Shown: positions 16,850-28,551, counted from the first letter of the stretch. The stretch is DNA of 49,265 nucleotides from Actinomycetota bacterium (GCA_004298555.1 SCQM01000149.1:1-49265), one strand, 5' to 3'. Notes: generated from the sequence alone by a model not told the origin. Numbers and translations: made by a program.

Positions 16850-19800
16850 TGCTAGATGTCAATAACTTCGACCAACTTCGGATCGGACTTGCTACGGCGG
16901 ATTCGATCAGATACTGGTCACATGGTGAGGTTAAAAAGCCAGAGACCATCAACTACAGAACCCTTAGGCCGGAAAAGGACGGGCTTTTCTGCGAAAAGAT
17001 CTTTGGACCAACCCGTGACTGGGAATGCTACTGCGGAAAGTACAAAAGGGTTAGGTTCAAAGGGATCATATGCGAACGATGTGGCGTGGAAGTCACGCGT
17101 TCAAAGGTGCGGCGCGAGAGGATGGGGCACATTGAACTTGCTGCCCCGGTAGTGCACATCTGGTACCTTCGCGGAACGCGTTCCTGGCTTGCCTATCTGC
17201 TGATGGGCACGACGGTCAAAGAGGAACTGAAAGCCAAGCAGCTGGAGAAGGTGATTTACTTCGCGGCCAACCTTGTCACCTGGGTTGATGAGGAGAAGCG
17301 CCACGACGATCTCCCTTCGCTCGAGGCTGAGCTGCTCGAGGAGATATCGGAGATCAACTCTGCCCGAGATGTCGAGCTTGACCGCAGATTCAAGGAACTG
17401 GAAGACGAACTGGCCCAACTTGAGGCTGGAGGTTCAAAGGAATCCGAGATTCGGGCGCGTCAGCGTACCGGCGAGAAAGAGATTGCCTCGGTAAGAGAGC
17501 GCTTCGCCTACGAAGTTGAAATGGCGCAGCGGTCTTTCGATGAGTTCAAGGAGCTGCACTCAAGGAAAATAATCGAGGATGAGATTCTTTGGAGAGAGCT
17601 TCGCGACCGCTTTGGCTCATATTTTGAGGGCGGAATGGGAGCAGAGGCTATCGGCAAGCTGATCGACCGCCTTGATCTAGACGAGGAGGAGCGGAAGCTT
17701 CGTGAGGCTATCGAGCCCCTAGACGGGCGCCGTCCTCTTTCGACTCAGCGCCGGCAGAAGGCGATCAAGCGCCTCAAGATCGTTACCGCATTCAACGCGC
17801 GCCAGGCGGAAGGACTCAGGATCAACGATCCAAGGGCCATGATCCTGGATGCGGTTCCTGTCATTCCACCAGATCTGCGGCCCATGGTTCAGCTGGACGG
17901 TGGCCGTTTTGCGACCTCCGATCTCAACGACCTTTACCGTCGCGTCATAAACAGGAACAACCGTCTCAAGCGTCTGCTGGATCTTGGTGCTCCCGAGATC
18001 ATAGTGAACAACGAAAAGAGAATGCTCCAAGAGGCGGTCGACGCTTTGTTCGACAACGGCCGAAGGGGCCGTCCGGTGACGGGTCCCGGCAACCGTCCGC
18101 TCAAGAGCCTCTCTGATATGTTGAAAGGCAAGCAGGGCCGGTTCCGTCAGAACCTCCTTGGAAAGCGGGTTGACTATTCGGGACGGTCTGTCATCGTCGT
18201 TGGGCCGACCTTGAAGCTCCACCAGTGTGGTTTGCCAAAACAGATGGCTCTGGAGCTGTTCAAGCCGTTCGTCATGAAAAAGCTTGTTGACCTTGAGTAT
18301 GCCCAGAACATCAAGAGCGCCAAGAGAATGGTTGAAAGGAGGCGTCCCCAGGTATGGGACGTTCTCGAAGATGTGATCAAGGAACACCCGGTTCTGTTGA
18401 ACAGGGCTCCAACGTTGCACCGCTTGGGGATTCAGGCTTTCGAGCCGGTCCTGGTTGAGGGAAAAGCAATTCAGATCCACCCGCTTGTCTGCACTGCGTT
18501 CAATGCGGACTTCGACGGCGACCAGATGGCTGTTCACCTGCCCCTCTCGACGGAGGCCCAGGCTGAGGCCCGCATACTGATGCTTTCAGCCAACAACATC
18601 CTTTCTCCCGCGACAGGCCGTCCCATTACAGTGCCGACCCAGGACATGGTATTCGGTATCTACTATCTGACGATGGTTGTGGATGGCGCCAAGGGAGAGG
18701 GGAATGTCTACCGGCACCTTTACGAAGTGGAAATGGCCTATGAAGCCGGAAACCTCGATCTGCATGCAAAGGTGAAGTTCCGTCGGCCTGAAGTTGACGA
18801 GTCGGGCGAGGTTGTAGTGGAAGAGCTCGAGACTACGCCTGGCCGCCTGATCTTCAACGCGGCTCTTCCTGAGAGTTTCCGTTACGTGAACACCCTCATT
18901 GGAAAGCGTTATACCACAATCGGGTCCATCGTAGAAGAGATTGCCAACAACTATCCAAAGATTGAAGTCGCTCAGGCCCTGGACAAGATCAAGGATCTTG
19001 GGTTCCGATATGCTGCGCAGTCGGGTCTCACGATCTCGATCGACGATGTCAGGACACCTCCCGAGAAGGCGGAAATCCTGGACCGTTATGAGAAGGAAGC
19101 TGAAAAAGCTGAAGTCCAGTTCAAACGTGGGATCATAACCGACGATGAGCGGCGTCAAAAAGAGATCGAGATATGGACCAGTGCCAACTCCGATATCGGC
19201 AAGGCGATGGAGTCTATGCTTTCCGCAATCACCTTCAACCCGCTCGATATGATGGTGGATTCAGGTGCAAGGGGTAACGCCCAGCAGATCAGGCAGATTT
19301 CCGGGATGAAGGGATTGGTTTCCAACCCACGGGGTGAGATGATTCCCCGTCCTATAAAGTCCTCCTTCCGAGAGGGGCTTTCGGTTCTGGAGTACTTCAT
19401 TTCCACCCACGGTGCTAGGAAAGGTCTCGCTGATACGGCCCTTAGGACCGCAGACTCGGGCTACCTTACGCGGCGTCTGGTTGACGTGGCTCAGGAGCTA
19501 ATCATTCGTGAGGATGACTGCGGAACCACCAGGGGAATTTGGATCGAGGACCTTCGGCCCGATGAAGCTGGTAAACGCTACTATGTTGAAACCCGCGCAT
19601 ACGGGCGCATGCTGGCGGAGGTGGTGAAGCTTGAATCCGGCGAGGAATTGGCTGCTGGCACAATGCTGGACGAGGATGTCCTGAGCCGAATCAGCAATGA
19701 TCCGAAGATTAACCGGATTCGCGTCCGCTCGGTGCTTACTTGTGACGCTGCCCACGGCGTTTGCGCGGTCTGCTATGGAAAGGCGCTCGCTTCTTCCAGG

Positions 19801-20817
19801 TTGATTGAACTTGGCGAGGCAGTCGGAGTTATCGCTGCCCAGTCTATCGGTGAACCTGGGACGCAGTTGACAATGCGTACCTTCCACCAGGGTGGTATCG
19901 CGGGTGAGGACATCACACATGGACTGCCCAGGGTTGTAGAGCTCTTTGAGGCCCGCACTCCCAAGGGTGCGGCCCTCCTGTCAAGGACGACCGGCTTGGC
20001 GCGTGTGATTGAAGAAGAAGGCGGCCGCACCGTGACCATAGTTGGCGAGGACGGCGAGGAGGAATCTCACGTTCTTTCTTACCGCTCACACCTCGAGGTG
20101 GCTGATGGCCGGGAGATTTCCGCTGGAGATCCGATCGTCGAGGGGCCTCGCGACCCGAAGGAACTTCTTGAAATAAAGGGTATCCGGGAGACTCAACAGT
20201 ATTTGGTGGAAGAAGTACAGAAGGTCTACCGTGACCAGGGTGTATCCATCCACGACAAGCACATCGAGTTGATAGTGCGCCAGATGCTGAAGAGGGTAAC
20301 TGTTGCGGAGCCCGGAGATTCCCACTTCCTTCCCGGTGAGAGAGTCGATACCAAGCTCTACTCTGATGCCAACAGAGCCCTGGTGGGCGAAGGCAAGCGG
20401 CCTGCTGAAGGCCGTCCGGAACTTATGGGAATCACCAAAGCCTCCTTGGCTACGGATTCCTGGCTGTCTGCAGCTTCGTTCCAGGAGACGACCAGGGTTC
20501 TTACAGAGGCGGCTATTGAGGGCAAGAGCGATGCGCTGCTTGGCCTCAAGGAAAACATCATCATTGGCAAGCTCATTCCGGCTGGTACCGGTCTTGGCCT
20601 CTATCGCAGCGTCAAGGTCGAAGCTCCTGAAGTGCAGAGGATGTCTTTCTGGTCATCTGATGACATGGAGGGATTTGGAGACTTCGATTTCGATGAGCCG
20701 GATTTTGCGGAACTGGCCAATATCGAAGCCGAAGGCGAGGAGTTTGTCGAGTTTTCAATCGGCGACGTAGATGCTGATGACGAAGGCCCCAAGGAGTTGG
20801 ATCAGGGCGCTTCGTAA
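16849..20817 (+). CDS. rpoC: RNA polymerase beta' subunit
   Basis: A 1322-residue protein starting at GTG that overlaps the rpoB stop. The zinc site has Cys60, Cys62, Cys75 and Cys78. The catalytic magnesium loop NADFDGDQM is at about residues 552-560, and the second zinc region ([14 protein letters not shown]) and trigger-loop region are present. The last 55 residues are strongly acidic (for example [20 protein letters not shown]). It forms the active centre of RNA polymerase. No frameshift or insertion is seen. Confidence 0.98.
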   Translation: MLDVNNFDQLRIGLATADSIRYWSHGEVKKPETINYRTLRPEKDGLFCEKIFGPTRDWECYCGKYKRVRFKGIICERCGVEVTRSKVRRERMGHIELAAPVVHIWYLRGTRSWLAYLLMGTTVKEELKAKQLEKVIYFAANLVTWVDEEKRHDDLPSLEAELLEEISEINSARDVELDRRFKELEDELAQLEAGGSKESEIRARQRTGEKEIASVRERFAYEVEMAQRSFDEFKELHSRKIIEDEILWRELRDRFGSYFEGGMGAEAIGKLIDRLDLDEEERKLREAIEPLDGRRPLSTQRRQKAIKRLKIVTAFNARQAEGLRINDPRAMILDAVPVIPPDLRPMVQLDGGRFATSDLNDLYRRVINRNNRLKRLLDLGAPEIIVNNEKRMLQEAVDALFDNGRRGRPVTGPGNRPLKSLSDMLKGKQGRFRQNLLGKRVDYSGRSVIVVGPTLKLHQCGLPKQMALELFKPFVMKKLVDLEYAQNIKSAKRMVERRRPQVWDVLEDVIKEHPVLLNRAPTLHRLGIQAFEPVLVEGKAIQIHPLVCTAFNADFDGDQMAVHLPLSTEAQAEARILMLSANNILSPATGRPITVPTQDMVFGIYYLTMVVDGAKGEGNVYRHLYEVEMAYEAGNLDLHAKVKFRRPEVDESGEVVVEELETTPGRLIFNAALPESFRYVNTLIGKRYTTIGSIVEEIANNYPKIEVAQALDKIKDLGFRYAAQSGLTISIDDVRTPPEKAEILDRYEKEAEKAEVQFKRGIITDDERRQKEIEIWTSANSDIGKAMESMLSAITFNPLDMMVDSGARGNAQQIRQISGMKGLVSNPRGEMIPRPIKSSFREGLSVLEYFISTHGARKGLADTALRTADSGYLTRRLVDVAQELIIREDDCGTTRGIWIEDLRPDEAGKRYYVETRAYGRMLAEVVKLESGEELAAGTMLDEDVLSRISNDPKINRIRVRSVLTCDAAHGVCAVCYGKALASSRLIELGEAVGVIAAQSIGEPGTQLTMRTFHQGGIAGEDITHGLPRVVELFEARTPKGAALLSRTTGLARVIEEEGGRTVTIVGEDGEEESHVLSYRSHLEVADGREISAGDPIVEGPRDPKELLEIKGIRETQQYLVEEVQKVYRDQGVSIHDKHIELIVRQMLKRVTVAEPGDSHFLPGERVDTKLYSDANRALVGEGKRPAEGRPELMGITKASLATDSWLSAASFQETTRVLTEAAIEGKSDALLGLKENIIIGKLIPAGTGLGLYRSVKVEAPEVQRMSFWSSDDMEGFGDFDFDEPDFAELANIEAEGEEFVEFSIGDVDADDEGPKELDQGAS

Positions 20818-20837
20818 ACGCAAAGGTTATTGAGTCA

Positions 20838-20870
20838 GGCTGGCACCGCTAAACATAGAGGGTGCCAGTC
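20838..20870 (+). terminator. hairpin after rpoC
   Basis: GGCTGGCACC and GGTGCCAGTC pair over 10 positions around a 13-base loop. There is no T tract. Its right arm can instead pair with GACTGGCA at 20892-20899, so it may be part of a switching leader for the rpsL operon. Confidence 0.5.
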
Positions 20871-20901
20871 GTTAAAGCCTATATAGTGTAAGACTGGCAT
20901 A

Positions 20902-20920
20902 GTGTGCACTCGGTGCGCAC
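20902..20920 (+). promoter_or_regulatory. second hairpin in the rpoC-rpsL leader
   Basis: GTGTGCAC and GTGCGCAC pair over 8 positions (one wobble) around TCG. It lies immediately after the alternative pairing partner at 20892-20899, so the gap between rpoC and rpsL holds three possible stems. Confidence 0.4.
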
Positions 20921-21008
20921 TTGATTTCTGGCCTGAACACAGTAGCCTGCGACATGGGCTGAGCTAGTTCTAGCCAGGTTGACAAATTGAAAATTGGAGA
21001 GGTTTGGC

Positions 21009-21380
21009 GTGCCCACGATAGCACAGCTCGTCCGGAGTGGACGTGAATCAAAACAATCTAAGACCAAGACGCCTGCACTCAAGGGTGCGCCACAGCGTCG
21101 GGGCGTTTGCACAAGGGTCTACACGACCACACCGAAGAAGCCTAACTCGGCACTTAGGAAGGTTGCCCGTGTTCGTCTGACGAGCGGGGTGGAAGTGACC
21201 GCATACATTCCCGGCGTTGGCCACAATCTTCAGGAGCACTCCATTGTGCTGGTTCGTGGCGGGAGAGTCAAGGACCTTCCTGGTGTTCGGTACAAGATTA
21301 TTCGCGGGACGCTTGACACATCTGGCGTGAAAAACCGTAAGCAAGCTAGAAGCCGCTACGGCGCTAAGAAGGAGAAATAG
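21009..21380 (+). CDS. rpsL: 30S ribosomal protein S12
   Basis: A 123-residue protein. GTG at 21009 is chosen because GGAGAGG stands 6 bases before it and it gives the standard opening [11 protein letters not shown]. The decoding-site loops [18 protein letters not shown] and [18 protein letters not shown] carry the Lys residues whose change gives streptomycin resistance, here wild type. S12 monitors codon-anticodon pairing. It heads the str cluster and is followed by rpsG after 4 bases. Confidence 0.97.
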   Translation: MPTIAQLVRSGRESKQSKTKTPALKGAPQRRGVCTRVYTTTPKKPNSALRKVARVRLTSGVEVTAYIPGVGHNLQEHSIVLVRGGRVKDLPGVRYKIIRGTLDTSGVKNRKQARSRYGAKKEK

Positions 21381-21384
21381 TCGA

Positions 21385-21855
21385 ATGCCGCGTAAGGGAC
21401 CAGCACCTCGAAGAGAGGTACATCCAGATCCTATATACCACTCGATACTCGTATCACAGCTGGTAAACAAGGTCCTCTCCAGGGGCAAGAAGACTCTTGC
21501 GGAGCGCATCGTCTATGACGCTCTGGACCTCATCCAGGAGAAGAACGGCGGCGATGCACTGGGCATCCTAAAGAAGGCCATCGAAAATACTAAGCCGGAA
21601 CTCGAAGTTCGCTCACGCCGCGTCGGCGGAGCCACGTATCAGGTTCCTGTCGAAATCAAGGGTCGCCGCGCAACCACTCTGTCTATCCGGTGGATCGTGA
21701 ACTATTCGCGTAAACGCCGTGAAAAGACTATGGCACAGCGTTTGGGCAATGAACTAATGGATGCGGCAAATGGTGTCGGCGCCTCGGTCAAACGGCGCGA
21801 AGACCTTCACAAGATGGCTGAGTCCAACAAGGCGTTTGCTCATTACCGCTGGTAA
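21385..21855 (+). CDS. rpsG: 30S ribosomal protein S7
   Basis: A 156-residue protein of standard length, beginning [20 protein letters not shown]. The conserved [20 protein letters not shown] and the C-terminal NKAFAHYRW are present. S7 starts assembly of the 30S head and lines the E site; in E. coli it controls the str operon. A perfect hairpin follows 7 bases after its stop. Confidence 0.97.
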   Translation: MPRKGPAPRREVHPDPIYHSILVSQLVNKVLSRGKKTLAERIVYDALDLIQEKNGGDALGILKKAIENTKPELEVRSRRVGGATYQVPVEIKGRRATTLSIRWIVNYSRKRREKTMAQRLGNELMDAANGVGASVKRREDLHKMAESNKAFAHYRW

Positions 21856-21862
21856 TAGCAGA

Positions 21863-21888
21863 TGTTTCTGAGCCATTGCTCAGAAACA
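21863..21888 (+). terminator. hairpin between rpsG and fusA
   Basis: TGTTTCTGAGC and GCTCAGAAACA pair perfectly over 11 positions around CATT. It is followed by A residues, not T, so on this strand it would act as a pause, processing or stabilising element rather than a classical terminator. Read on the minus strand it would have a T tract. Confidence 0.5.
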
Positions 21889-22029
21889 AAAAGACGGTGC
21901 AGGAGATTCCCAGGGGTCTTCTGCCCCTTTCATTCCCCAAGCGTATAAATTTTTTGGCCGATTAAACTTCTTTAGTCGGCCAGGATGTAAGTGATTGTAA
22001 TCAGATGTCTAAAAAGAGGCAATATAACT

Positions 22030-24114
22030 ATGGCAGGTAGGGAGTATCCCTTAGAGAAGTATCGCAATATCGGCATCATGGCTCACATAGATGCCGGTAA
22101 AACCACGACTACAGAGCGAATTCTCTATTACACGGGGAAGAACTACAAAATCGGTGAGGTCCATGAAGGTGCGGCCACCATGGACTGGATGGTGCAGGAG
22201 CAGGAGCGCGGTATCACCATCACCTCTGCAGCGACTACCTGCTACTGGAATGATTGCCGGATCAACATAATTGACACCCCGGGACACGTTGACTTCACCG
22301 TCGAGGTGGAGCGGTCTTTGAGAGTCCTTGACGGCGCTGTAGCTGTTTTTGATGCCGTTGCCGGTGTTGAGCCACAGACCGAAACGGTGTGGATACAGGC
22401 CAATAAGTACAACGTACCGAGAATGTGTTTTGTAAACAAGATGGACCGCACCGGGGCCGACTTTTTCCGCTGCGTAGACATGATCAGAGACCGCCTTGAC
22501 GCCAATGACTGCGTGATCCAGCTCCCTGTCGGTTCCGAGGGTGACTTTGTCGGCGTTGTTGACCTGATTGAAATGAAGGCGCTTATTTACGAGGATGTCA
22601 TGGGCGAGAAGTACGACATCGTCGATATTCCTGCCAACATGGTGGACCTGGCCAATGAGTACCACCATAAGCTTTTGGAGAATATTTCCAACTTCGACGA
22701 TGACCTGATGGAAAAGTACCTTGCGGACGAGGAGATAACCCCGGCTGAGATTCGCAGTTCTTTGCGCGTGGCCACAATAGCCGGTCAGGCTGTGCCTGTT
22801 CTTTGCGGCTCGGCATTCAAGAACAAGGGCGTCCAGCCAATGTTGGACGCGGTAGTCAACTATCTTCCATCACCGCTTGATATACAGGCGGCAACTGGAA
22901 CCAACCTTCGGGGCGACGAGATTATTTCCAGGGAGCCTTCCGATACGGCACCGTTCGCAGCGCTTGCATTCAAAATCATGAGCGATCCGTACGTAGGCAA
23001 GCTTACGTATTTCCGCGTTTATTCGGGAACGCTTGACAAGGGTTCCACAGTCTTGAACTCCACCAAGGACAAGAAGGAGAGAATTGGCCGTCTTCTTCTC
23101 ATGCACGCCAACACCCGTGTCGATATCGATAGCATCGGGGCTGGGGATATAGTTGCGGCGGTGGGTTTGAAAAACACGACCACCGGTGACACTTTGTGTG
23201 ACCCGGACAAACCAATCATCCTGGAATCCCTCACATTCCCAGAGCCAGTTATCCACGTGGCTGTGGAGCCAAAGACGAAGGCGGACCAGGACAAGCTTGG
23301 CAGGGCTCTATACGCTTTGTCCGAGGAAGACCCGACCTTCAAGGTGCATACCGATGAAGAGACGGGTCAAACCGTGATCTCGGGCATGGGTGAACTTCAC
23401 CTCGAGGTGTTGGTTGACCGCATGCTTCGCGAGTTCAAGGTTGACGCAAATGTGGGTAAACCTCAGGTTGCATACCGCGAGACTATCCGCAAAGGCGTCG
23501 AGAAGGTCGAAGTCAAGTACATTCGCCAGAGCGGTGGCCGCGGCCAATATGGCCACGTAGTGATCAGCCTCGAGCCGACCGGTCCTGGCGGAGGTTACGA
23601 ATTCGTGGACAAGATCACAGGAGGTGTCATTCCAAGAGAATACATTCCTGCTGTCGAAACCGGAATCCGGGAGGCGACCGCTTCAGGTGTACTGGCCGGA
23701 TATCCGACCGTTGACGTAAGGGCAACCCTGACCTACGGCTCATACCACGATGTTGACTCATCGGAAATGGCCTTCAAGATTGCTGGCTCGATGGCTTTCA
23801 AGGAAGCCGCCAGGAAAGCATCGCCAGTGCTATTGGAGCCAATAATGTCAGTAGAGGTCGTCACCCCGGAAGATTTCATGGGGGACGTTATCGGAGATCT
23901 CTCATCTCGCCGGGGAAAAGTCGAGGGCATGGATCAAAGAGGGTCTAGTCACGTTATACGTGCTCAGGTCCCACTTTCTGAAATGTTCGGCTACGCTACT
24001 GATTTAAGGTCGCGCACTCAGGGTCGCGCCACCTATACTATGCAGTTCAACTCTTATCAGGAAGTTCCGGATTCAATCTCGAAAGAGATTGTCGCAAGGG
24101 TCCGGGGAGAGTAG
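22030..24114 (+). CDS. fusA: elongation factor G
   Basis: A 694-residue protein. ATG at 22030 is chosen over an upstream frame extension because it gives the usual [20 protein letters not shown] opening and has AGAGG upstream. The P-loop AHIDAGKT is at residues 18-25, with DTPGHVDF and NKMDRTG following; the C-terminal domains IV-V include [13 protein letters not shown] and [12 protein letters not shown] drives translocation and, with RRF, ribosome recycling. It lies 174 bases after rpsG, across the hairpin. Confidence 0.98.
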   Translation: MAGREYPLEKYRNIGIMAHIDAGKTTTTERILYYTGKNYKIGEVHEGAATMDWMVQEQERGITITSAATTCYWNDCRINIIDTPGHVDFTVEVERSLRVLDGAVAVFDAVAGVEPQTETVWIQANKYNVPRMCFVNKMDRTGADFFRCVDMIRDRLDANDCVIQLPVGSEGDFVGVVDLIEMKALIYEDVMGEKYDIVDIPANMVDLANEYHHKLLENISNFDDDLMEKYLADEEITPAEIRSSLRVATIAGQAVPVLCGSAFKNKGVQPMLDAVVNYLPSPLDIQAATGTNLRGDEIISREPSDTAPFAALAFKIMSDPYVGKLTYFRVYSGTLDKGSTVLNSTKDKKERIGRLLLMHANTRVDIDSIGAGDIVAAVGLKNTTTGDTLCDPDKPIILESLTFPEPVIHVAVEPKTKADQDKLGRALYALSEEDPTFKVHTDEETGQTVISGMGELHLEVLVDRMLREFKVDANVGKPQVAYRETIRKGVEKVEVKYIRQSGGRGQYGHVVISLEPTGPGGGYEFVDKITGGVIPREYIPAVETGIREATASGVLAGYPTVDVRATLTYGSYHDVDSSEMAFKIAGSMAFKEAARKASPVLLEPIMSVEVVTPEDFMGDVIGDLSSRRGKVEGMDQRGSSHVIRAQVPLSEMFGYATDLRSRTQGRATYTMQFNSYQEVPDSISKEIVARVRGE

Positions 24115-24188
24115 TCTGTAATGGTTCTTTGTTCGCATCGCCGGCGCTCGAGTAGCGTCGCTCTCACCACACGGAGCATTTTTTAACT

Positions 24189-25376
24189 ATGGCCAAGCAG
24201 AAGTTTGAGCGCTCTAAGCCTCACATCAATGTGGGTACAATGGGCCACATCGACCACGGAAAGACCACGCTCACAGCGGCCATCACGAAGACGCTGGCCG
24301 GCGTGAACCCACACGTGAAGTTTACCCCGTTTGATCAGATCGATAAGGCACCCGAGGAAAGGGCACGTGGAATAACAATTTCCATTGCCCACGTCGAGTA
24401 CGAGACTGATCGCCGACACTACGCTCACGTAGATATGCCGGGTCACGCCGATTACATCAAGAACATGATCACTGGCGCCGCTCAGGTGGACGGTGCGATT
24501 CTTGTTGTGTCTGCAGCTGATGGACCCATGCCGCAAACACGTGAGCACGTTCTACTTGCCCGTCAGGTAGGCGTCCCTTATATCGTCGTAGCTTTGAACA
24601 AGGCTGATATGGTCGATGATGAGGAGCTGCTCGATTTGGTTGAACTCGAAGTTCGCGAGCTTCTAAATGAGTACGAATTTCCTGGAGATGACACGCCGGT
24701 TATCAGGGTTTCGGCGCTGAAGGCGCTCGAAGGCGACCCCGAGTGGACCGCGAAGATCATCGAGCTGATGGACGCTGTTGACGAGTACATTCCAGAGCCC
24801 CAGCGTGAGATTGACAAGCCATTCTTGATGCCAATCGAAGATGTCTTCACAATTCAGGGACGTGGCACAGTCGTAACCGGCAAGGTCGAGTCAGGCGTGC
24901 TGCACGTTGGTGACGAAATTGAAATTGTTGGTCTGCGTGACACTCAGAAGACGGTATGCACCGGTGTTGAAATGTTCAACAAGCTTCTTGACGAAGGACG
25001 TGCGGGTGACAATATCGGTGCCCTTCTGCGTGGCACCAAGAAGAATGAGGTGGAGCGCGGCCAGGTTTTGTGCAAGCCGGGAACTATCACCCCTCACCAC
25101 AACTTCGAGGCAAACGTCTACGTTTTGTCAAAGGAGGAGGGTGGACGTCACAAGCCGTTCTTCAACAACTACCGTCCCCAGTTCTACTTCCGTACTACTG
25201 ACGTGACCGGCACGATCACTCTTCCAGAGGGAACTGAGATGGTCCTTCCCGGTGACAACGTCACGATGACTGTTGAATTGGGAAAGCCGATCGCCATGGA
25301 TGAAGGTCTCCGCTTCGCTATCCGCGAAGGTGGACGGACCGTTGGGGCAGGTCGAGTTACGAAGATTATCAAGTAG
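24189..25376 (+). CDS. tuf: elongation factor Tu
   Basis: A 395-residue protein. The GTPase motifs are GHIDHGKT (19-26), DMPGHADY and NKAD; the switch I sequence [18 protein letters not shown] is standard. Domain II and III sequences such as [13 protein letters not shown] and [11 protein letters not shown] are present. EF-Tu brings aminoacyl-tRNA to the ribosome. It lies 74 bases after fusA and is the only tuf copy in the window. Confidence 0.98.
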   Translation: MAKQKFERSKPHINVGTMGHIDHGKTTLTAAITKTLAGVNPHVKFTPFDQIDKAPEERARGITISIAHVEYETDRRHYAHVDMPGHADYIKNMITGAAQVDGAILVVSAADGPMPQTREHVLLARQVGVPYIVVALNKADMVDDEELLDLVELEVRELLNEYEFPGDDTPVIRVSALKALEGDPEWTAKIIELMDAVDEYIPEPQREIDKPFLMPIEDVFTIQGRGTVVTGKVESGVLHVGDEIEIVGLRDTQKTVCTGVEMFNKLLDEGRAGDNIGALLRGTKKNEVERGQVLCKPGTITPHHNFEANVYVLSKEEGGRHKPFFNNYRPQFYFRTTDVTGTITLPEGTEMVLPGDNVTMTVELGKPIAMDEGLRFAIREGGRTVGAGRVTKIIK

Positions 25377-25393
25377 CAAGAGAAGTAAGGGTA

Positions 25394-25425
25394 TTGGATC
25401 CATTGAAGTTACTCGATGGATCCAA
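25394..25425 (+). terminator. hairpin between tuf and rpsJ
   Basis: TTGGATCCAT and ATGGATCCAA pair perfectly over 10 positions with a 12-base loop. No T tract follows directly (five T residues occur about 20 bases later), so its strength as a terminator is uncertain. Confidence 0.5.
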
Positions 25426-25504
25426 ACTCGTAATGGTGTCATAACATTTTTGTATGCGGCTCTCGAATGAGAGTGGGTACAGACAGCTAGCACTAAGGAT
25501 AGCG

Positions 25505-25831
25505 ATGGCTGAAAGCAGCAAGCAGAGAATTAGGATCCGCCTCAAGGCGTACGACCACGAGCTGATCGACAACTCGACAAAGAAGATCGTCGAGACGGTT
25601 CTTCGCACCTCGGCAAAGGTGAAAGGGCCTGTCCCGCTTCCCACCGAGTTGCACCGTTATACGGTCATCCGTTCGCCGCACAAGTACAAGGATTCAAGAG
25701 AGCATTTTGAGATGCGGGTTCACAAAAGACTGCTGGACATTGTCGACCACACTCCAAAGACCGTAGACTCGTTGCAGAGGCTCGATCTTCCAGCGGGCGT
25801 CGACATAGAGATAAAGATTCAAAGTGCCTAA
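25505..25831 (+). CDS. rpsJ: 30S ribosomal protein S10
   Basis: A 108-residue protein from ATG at 25505, preceded by AAGGA at 5 bases. Conserved stretches are [26 protein letters not shown] and [17 protein letters not shown]10 is also NusE, the partner of NusB and of the NusG KOW domain, so it ties transcription to translation. Unusually for an S10 cluster, 206 bases with a hairpin separate it from rplC. Confidence 0.97.
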   Translation: MAESSKQRIRIRLKAYDHELIDNSTKKIVETVLRTSAKVKGPVPLPTELHRYTVIRSPHKYKDSREHFEMRVHKRLLDIVDHTPKTVDSLQRLDLPAGVDIEIKIQSA

Positions 25832-25960
25832 TTAAATTGGAGGCTCTAAGCTTCTGGGCGGTTAGTAGAAGTAGCCCGTCTATACTTTTCTGAGCTTCCG
25901 TTAAGTATGACGTCCAGGTAGGCCCCTCGGTTGGGTACCGCTTGGCAAAACAGATCTAAA

Positions 25961-25986
25961 GCTCCGTTTGGCTTCGCCAGCGGAGC
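25961..25986 (+). terminator. hairpin in the rpsJ-rplC gap
   Basis: GCTCCG pairs with CGGAGC, with an inner TGGC/GCCA stem around TTC, followed by GTTTGTGTGTG. It resembles an attenuator in front of rplC and may act as control point for the long S10-spc transcript. Confidence 0.55.
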
Positions 25987-26037
25987 GTTTGTGTGTGATT
26001 GATCACTCTGATTCACAAGAGACGAAGGATTTTAACG

Positions 26038-26679
26038 ATGGCAACAAAGGCGATCGTCGGCGAAAAGGTCGGCATGACTCAGATCTGGGACAGCCAGAAT
26101 CGTGCAGTCGCTGTGACTGTTATTAAGATCGCCCCGGTACGTGTAGTCCAGGCGAAGACGCCTGAAACTGACGGCTATTCGGCTTTGCAGGTAACTTACG
26201 GATTCAAGAAGGAATCCAAGTTGGCAAAGCCATTGGCAGGTCATTACCGTTCAGCGGGCGTTGAGCCAGGAAAGAAGCTTGTAGAACTGCGTCTAGACGA
26301 TACCAGCGGCTTCGCTGTCGGAAGTGAGCTAACGGCCGAGCTTCTCGTCGAAGGAGACCGGGTCGACGTGACAGCGATTTCCAAGGGCCACGGATTTACC
26401 GGTGGAATGAAGCGCCACAACTTCAAGGGTCAGGGCGGATCCCACGGTAACCATAAGCACCACAGGGCGCCGGGATCGATCGGTGCATGCGCAACTCCCG
26501 CCAGAGTGTTCAAAGGAACGCGCATGGCTGGCCAGCATGGCGCCGACAGAGTGACCACCTTGAACCTCGAAATCATCAAGTCTGATCCCGAGAAGCAAAT
26601 TGTGCTTGTCAAGGGCGCCGTTCCAGGACCAAAGGGTGGAATGGTAGTTATCCGTAATGCAGTGAAAGGTGGCAACTAA
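26038..26679 (+). CDS. rplC: 50S ribosomal protein L3
   Basis: A 213-residue protein. ATG at 26038 is chosen because the opening MATKAIVGEKVGMTQIWD is the family's. The loop that reaches the peptidyl transferase centre includes GGSHGNHKHHRAPGSIGA. L3 is one of the proteins that start 50S assembly. AAGGAT lies upstream. rplD begins 2 bases after its stop. Confidence 0.97.
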   Translation: MATKAIVGEKVGMTQIWDSQNRAVAVTVIKIAPVRVVQAKTPETDGYSALQVTYGFKKESKLAKPLAGHYRSAGVEPGKKLVELRLDDTSGFAVGSELTAELLVEGDRVDVTAISKGHGFTGGMKRHNFKGQGGSHGNHKHHRAPGSIGACATPARVFKGTRMAGQHGADRVTTLNLEIIKSDPEKQIVLVKGAVPGPKGGMVVIRNAVKGGN

Positions 26680-26681
26680 TC

Positions 26682-27398
26682 ATGTCTTTTACGCAGGAGG
26701 ATAGAGAGCTCGTCAAGGTTTCGGTTACCAAGAGGAATCAAAAGGGCGAAGATCTCGGCACCATTGACCTTGACCCGGATATATTCGGCCACAGGCCGAA
26801 CATTGCTCTCCTTCATCAGGTTGTCACCGCTCAGCTGGCTGCTGCACGCGCAGGAACCCAGAGCACCAAGACGCGTGCCGAGGTTTCCGGCGGCGGGGCC
26901 AAGCCATTTCGCCAGAAAGGCACTGGCCGGGCACGTCAGGGTTCCACGAGGGCTCCGCACTTTACTGGCGGTGGAGTGGCACTCGGGCCAAAGCCGAGGA
27001 AGTATAACCAGCGGACGCCCAAGAAAATGATCCGGCTCGCCTTGCTCCAGGCTCTGTCTGACAGGGCTCAATCGGATGCTGTCGCTGTGGTTAATGCCTG
27101 GAGTTTTCCCAATCCCAAGACAAAAGATGCAGTGGCGGCTTTGAAGGCCCTGGATTTGACGGGCAGGATCCTGATAGTTGTTGATCCCTATGACTACAAC
27201 ACAGTGAGAAGCTTCGCAAACATTCCTGAGGTTCAGCTTCTCGATATACAAGAGCTGAACGCATACGACATACTCAAGAGTGATGTGGTCGTGTTCACGG
27301 AAAACGTTCTACCTGGTGCCGGTGGGGATTTCGATTCCGAAGCAGTTGAGGTCGAGGTCGCATTCGATGCATCCGAATCTGATGAAGGGAATGAGTAA
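26682..27398 (+). CDS. rplD: 50S ribosomal protein L4
   Basis: A 238-residue protein. The exit-tunnel loop is seen in [20 protein letters not shown] and the globular part in LVVDPYDYN-like strands. The C-terminus carries about 25 extra acidic residues ([20 protein letters not shown]), like several other proteins of this cluster. In E. coli L4 represses the S10 operon. Its TAA shares one base with the ATG of rplW. Confidence 0.96.
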   Translation: MSFTQEDRELVKVSVTKRNQKGEDLGTIDLDPDIFGHRPNIALLHQVVTAQLAAARAGTQSTKTRAEVSGGGAKPFRQKGTGRARQGSTRAPHFTGGGVALGPKPRKYNQRTPKKMIRLALLQALSDRAQSDAVAVVNAWSFPNPKTKDAVAALKALDLTGRILIVVDPYDYNTVRSFANIPEVQLLDIQELNAYDILKSDVVVFTENVLPGAGGDFDSEAVEVEVAFDASESDEGNE

Positions 27399-27688
27399 TG
27401 GATAATCCGCGTTCCATAATTCTCAAGCCGGTAGTGTCTGAGAAGTCTTACAAGTCCATGGACGAGAATTTCTACACCTTCATCGTTGCCCCCCACGCCA
27501 ACAAGATCGAGATTCGCAAGGCTGTGGAGGAGATTTTTGACGTGAAGGTGTTGAATGTCAATACCTTGAATCGCAAAGGTAAGAGGAAGAGGAATCGCCG
27601 CAGCGGCGAATACTCTTCAAAGCCCAATACCAAGAGGGCGATTGTAAAGCTGGCCGAGAACGATCGTATCGAATTGTTCGAGAAGTAA
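27398..27688 (+). CDS. rplW: 50S ribosomal protein L23
   Basis: A 96-residue protein with IILKPVVSEKSYKSMDENFY and the loop TLNRKGKRKRNRRSGEYS that lines the exit tunnel. L23 docks trigger factor and SRP at the tunnel exit. It overlaps rplD by one base. Confidence 0.97.
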   Translation: MDNPRSIILKPVVSEKSYKSMDENFYTFIVAPHANKIEIRKAVEEIFDVKVLNVNTLNRKGKRKRNRRSGEYSSKPNTKRAIVKLAENDRIELFEK

Positions 27689-27702
27689 GCAAAGAGTGAA
27701 TT

Positions 27703-28539
27703 ATGGCAATTAGGAAAAGAAAGCCAACCAGCGCAGGACGCAGATTCCAGACAGTCTCTGATTTTGCGGAGATAACGAAGTCCACCCCAGAGCGCTCGCT
27801 TCTTGCCCCACAGCAGCGTTCCGGCGGCCGCAACAGCTATGGCCGCAAGACGGCAAGGCACCGCGGTGGCGGACACAAGCAGCAATATCGCCTTATCGAC
27901 TTCAAGCGCAACAAGGATGGAGTCCCAGCCCGTGTAGCTGCAGTTGAATACGACCCAAACCGGAATGCGCGCATCGTTCTGCTGCACTACTTCGACGGGG
28001 AGAAGCGTTACATTCTGGCTCCTGGCAAGCTGAAGGTTGGAGACATCGTTGAAAGCGGCCCCGAGGCAGATATAAAGGTTGGCTGTGCTCTGCCGCTAAG
28101 AAATATTCCGGTCGGCACCGTGGTGCACAACGTCGAACTTCGCCCTGGACAGGGCGGGAAAATGGCCCGTGGCGCCGGGATGAGCATCCAGCTGGTTGCA
28201 AAAGAGGGCGACTATGCGACACTGAGACTTCCGTCGACCGAAATGCGCAAGGTCCCCATTGATTGCCGGGCAACCATTGGAGAAGTTGGCAACTCTGAGC
28301 ATGAACTGATTTCGATCGGCAAGGCTGGCCGCAATAGATGGAAGGGCGTAAGACCCCAAACTCGTGGTGTTGCCATGAACCCTGTAGACCACCCGCTCGG
28401 CGGTGGTGAAGGTAAGACTTCCGGTGGCCGCCACCCTGTTTCTCCATGGGGTCAGCCGGAAGGCCGGACAAGAGCGTTAGTGAAAGATTCGGACAAATTG
28501 ATTATCAGAAGGCGTCGTGGACGCGGCGCCAGGCGATAG
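27703..28539 (+). CDS. rplB: 50S ribosomal protein L2
   Basis: A 278-residue protein of usual length. Conserved parts are [39 protein letters not shown] and the C-terminal [16 protein letters not shown] with the His needed for peptidyl transferase function in other bacteria. L2 binds 23S rRNA and helps join the subunits. It begins 14 bases after rplW. Confidence 0.97.
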   Translation: MAIRKRKPTSAGRRFQTVSDFAEITKSTPERSLLAPQQRSGGRNSYGRKTARHRGGGHKQQYRLIDFKRNKDGVPARVAAVEYDPNRNARIVLLHYFDGEKRYILAPGKLKVGDIVESGPEADIKVGCALPLRNIPVGTVVHNVELRPGQGGKMARGAGMSIQLVAKEGDYATLRLPSTEMRKVPIDCRATIGEVGNSEHELISIGKAGRNRWKGVRPQTRGVAMNPVDHPLGGGEGKTSGGRHPVSPWGQPEGRTRALVKDSDKLIIRRRRGRGARR

Positions 28540-28551
28540 GAAGTAGCTGCC

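Noticed and set aside
17719-18537. A 272-codon open frame on the minus strand inside rpoC
   Set aside because: It is a by-product of codon bias in rpoC, has no recognisable domain and overlaps a highly conserved essential gene.
20979-20984. TTGACA as a -35 element for rpsL
   Set aside because: A -10 element at the proper distance would fall inside the start of rpsL, and none is seen there.
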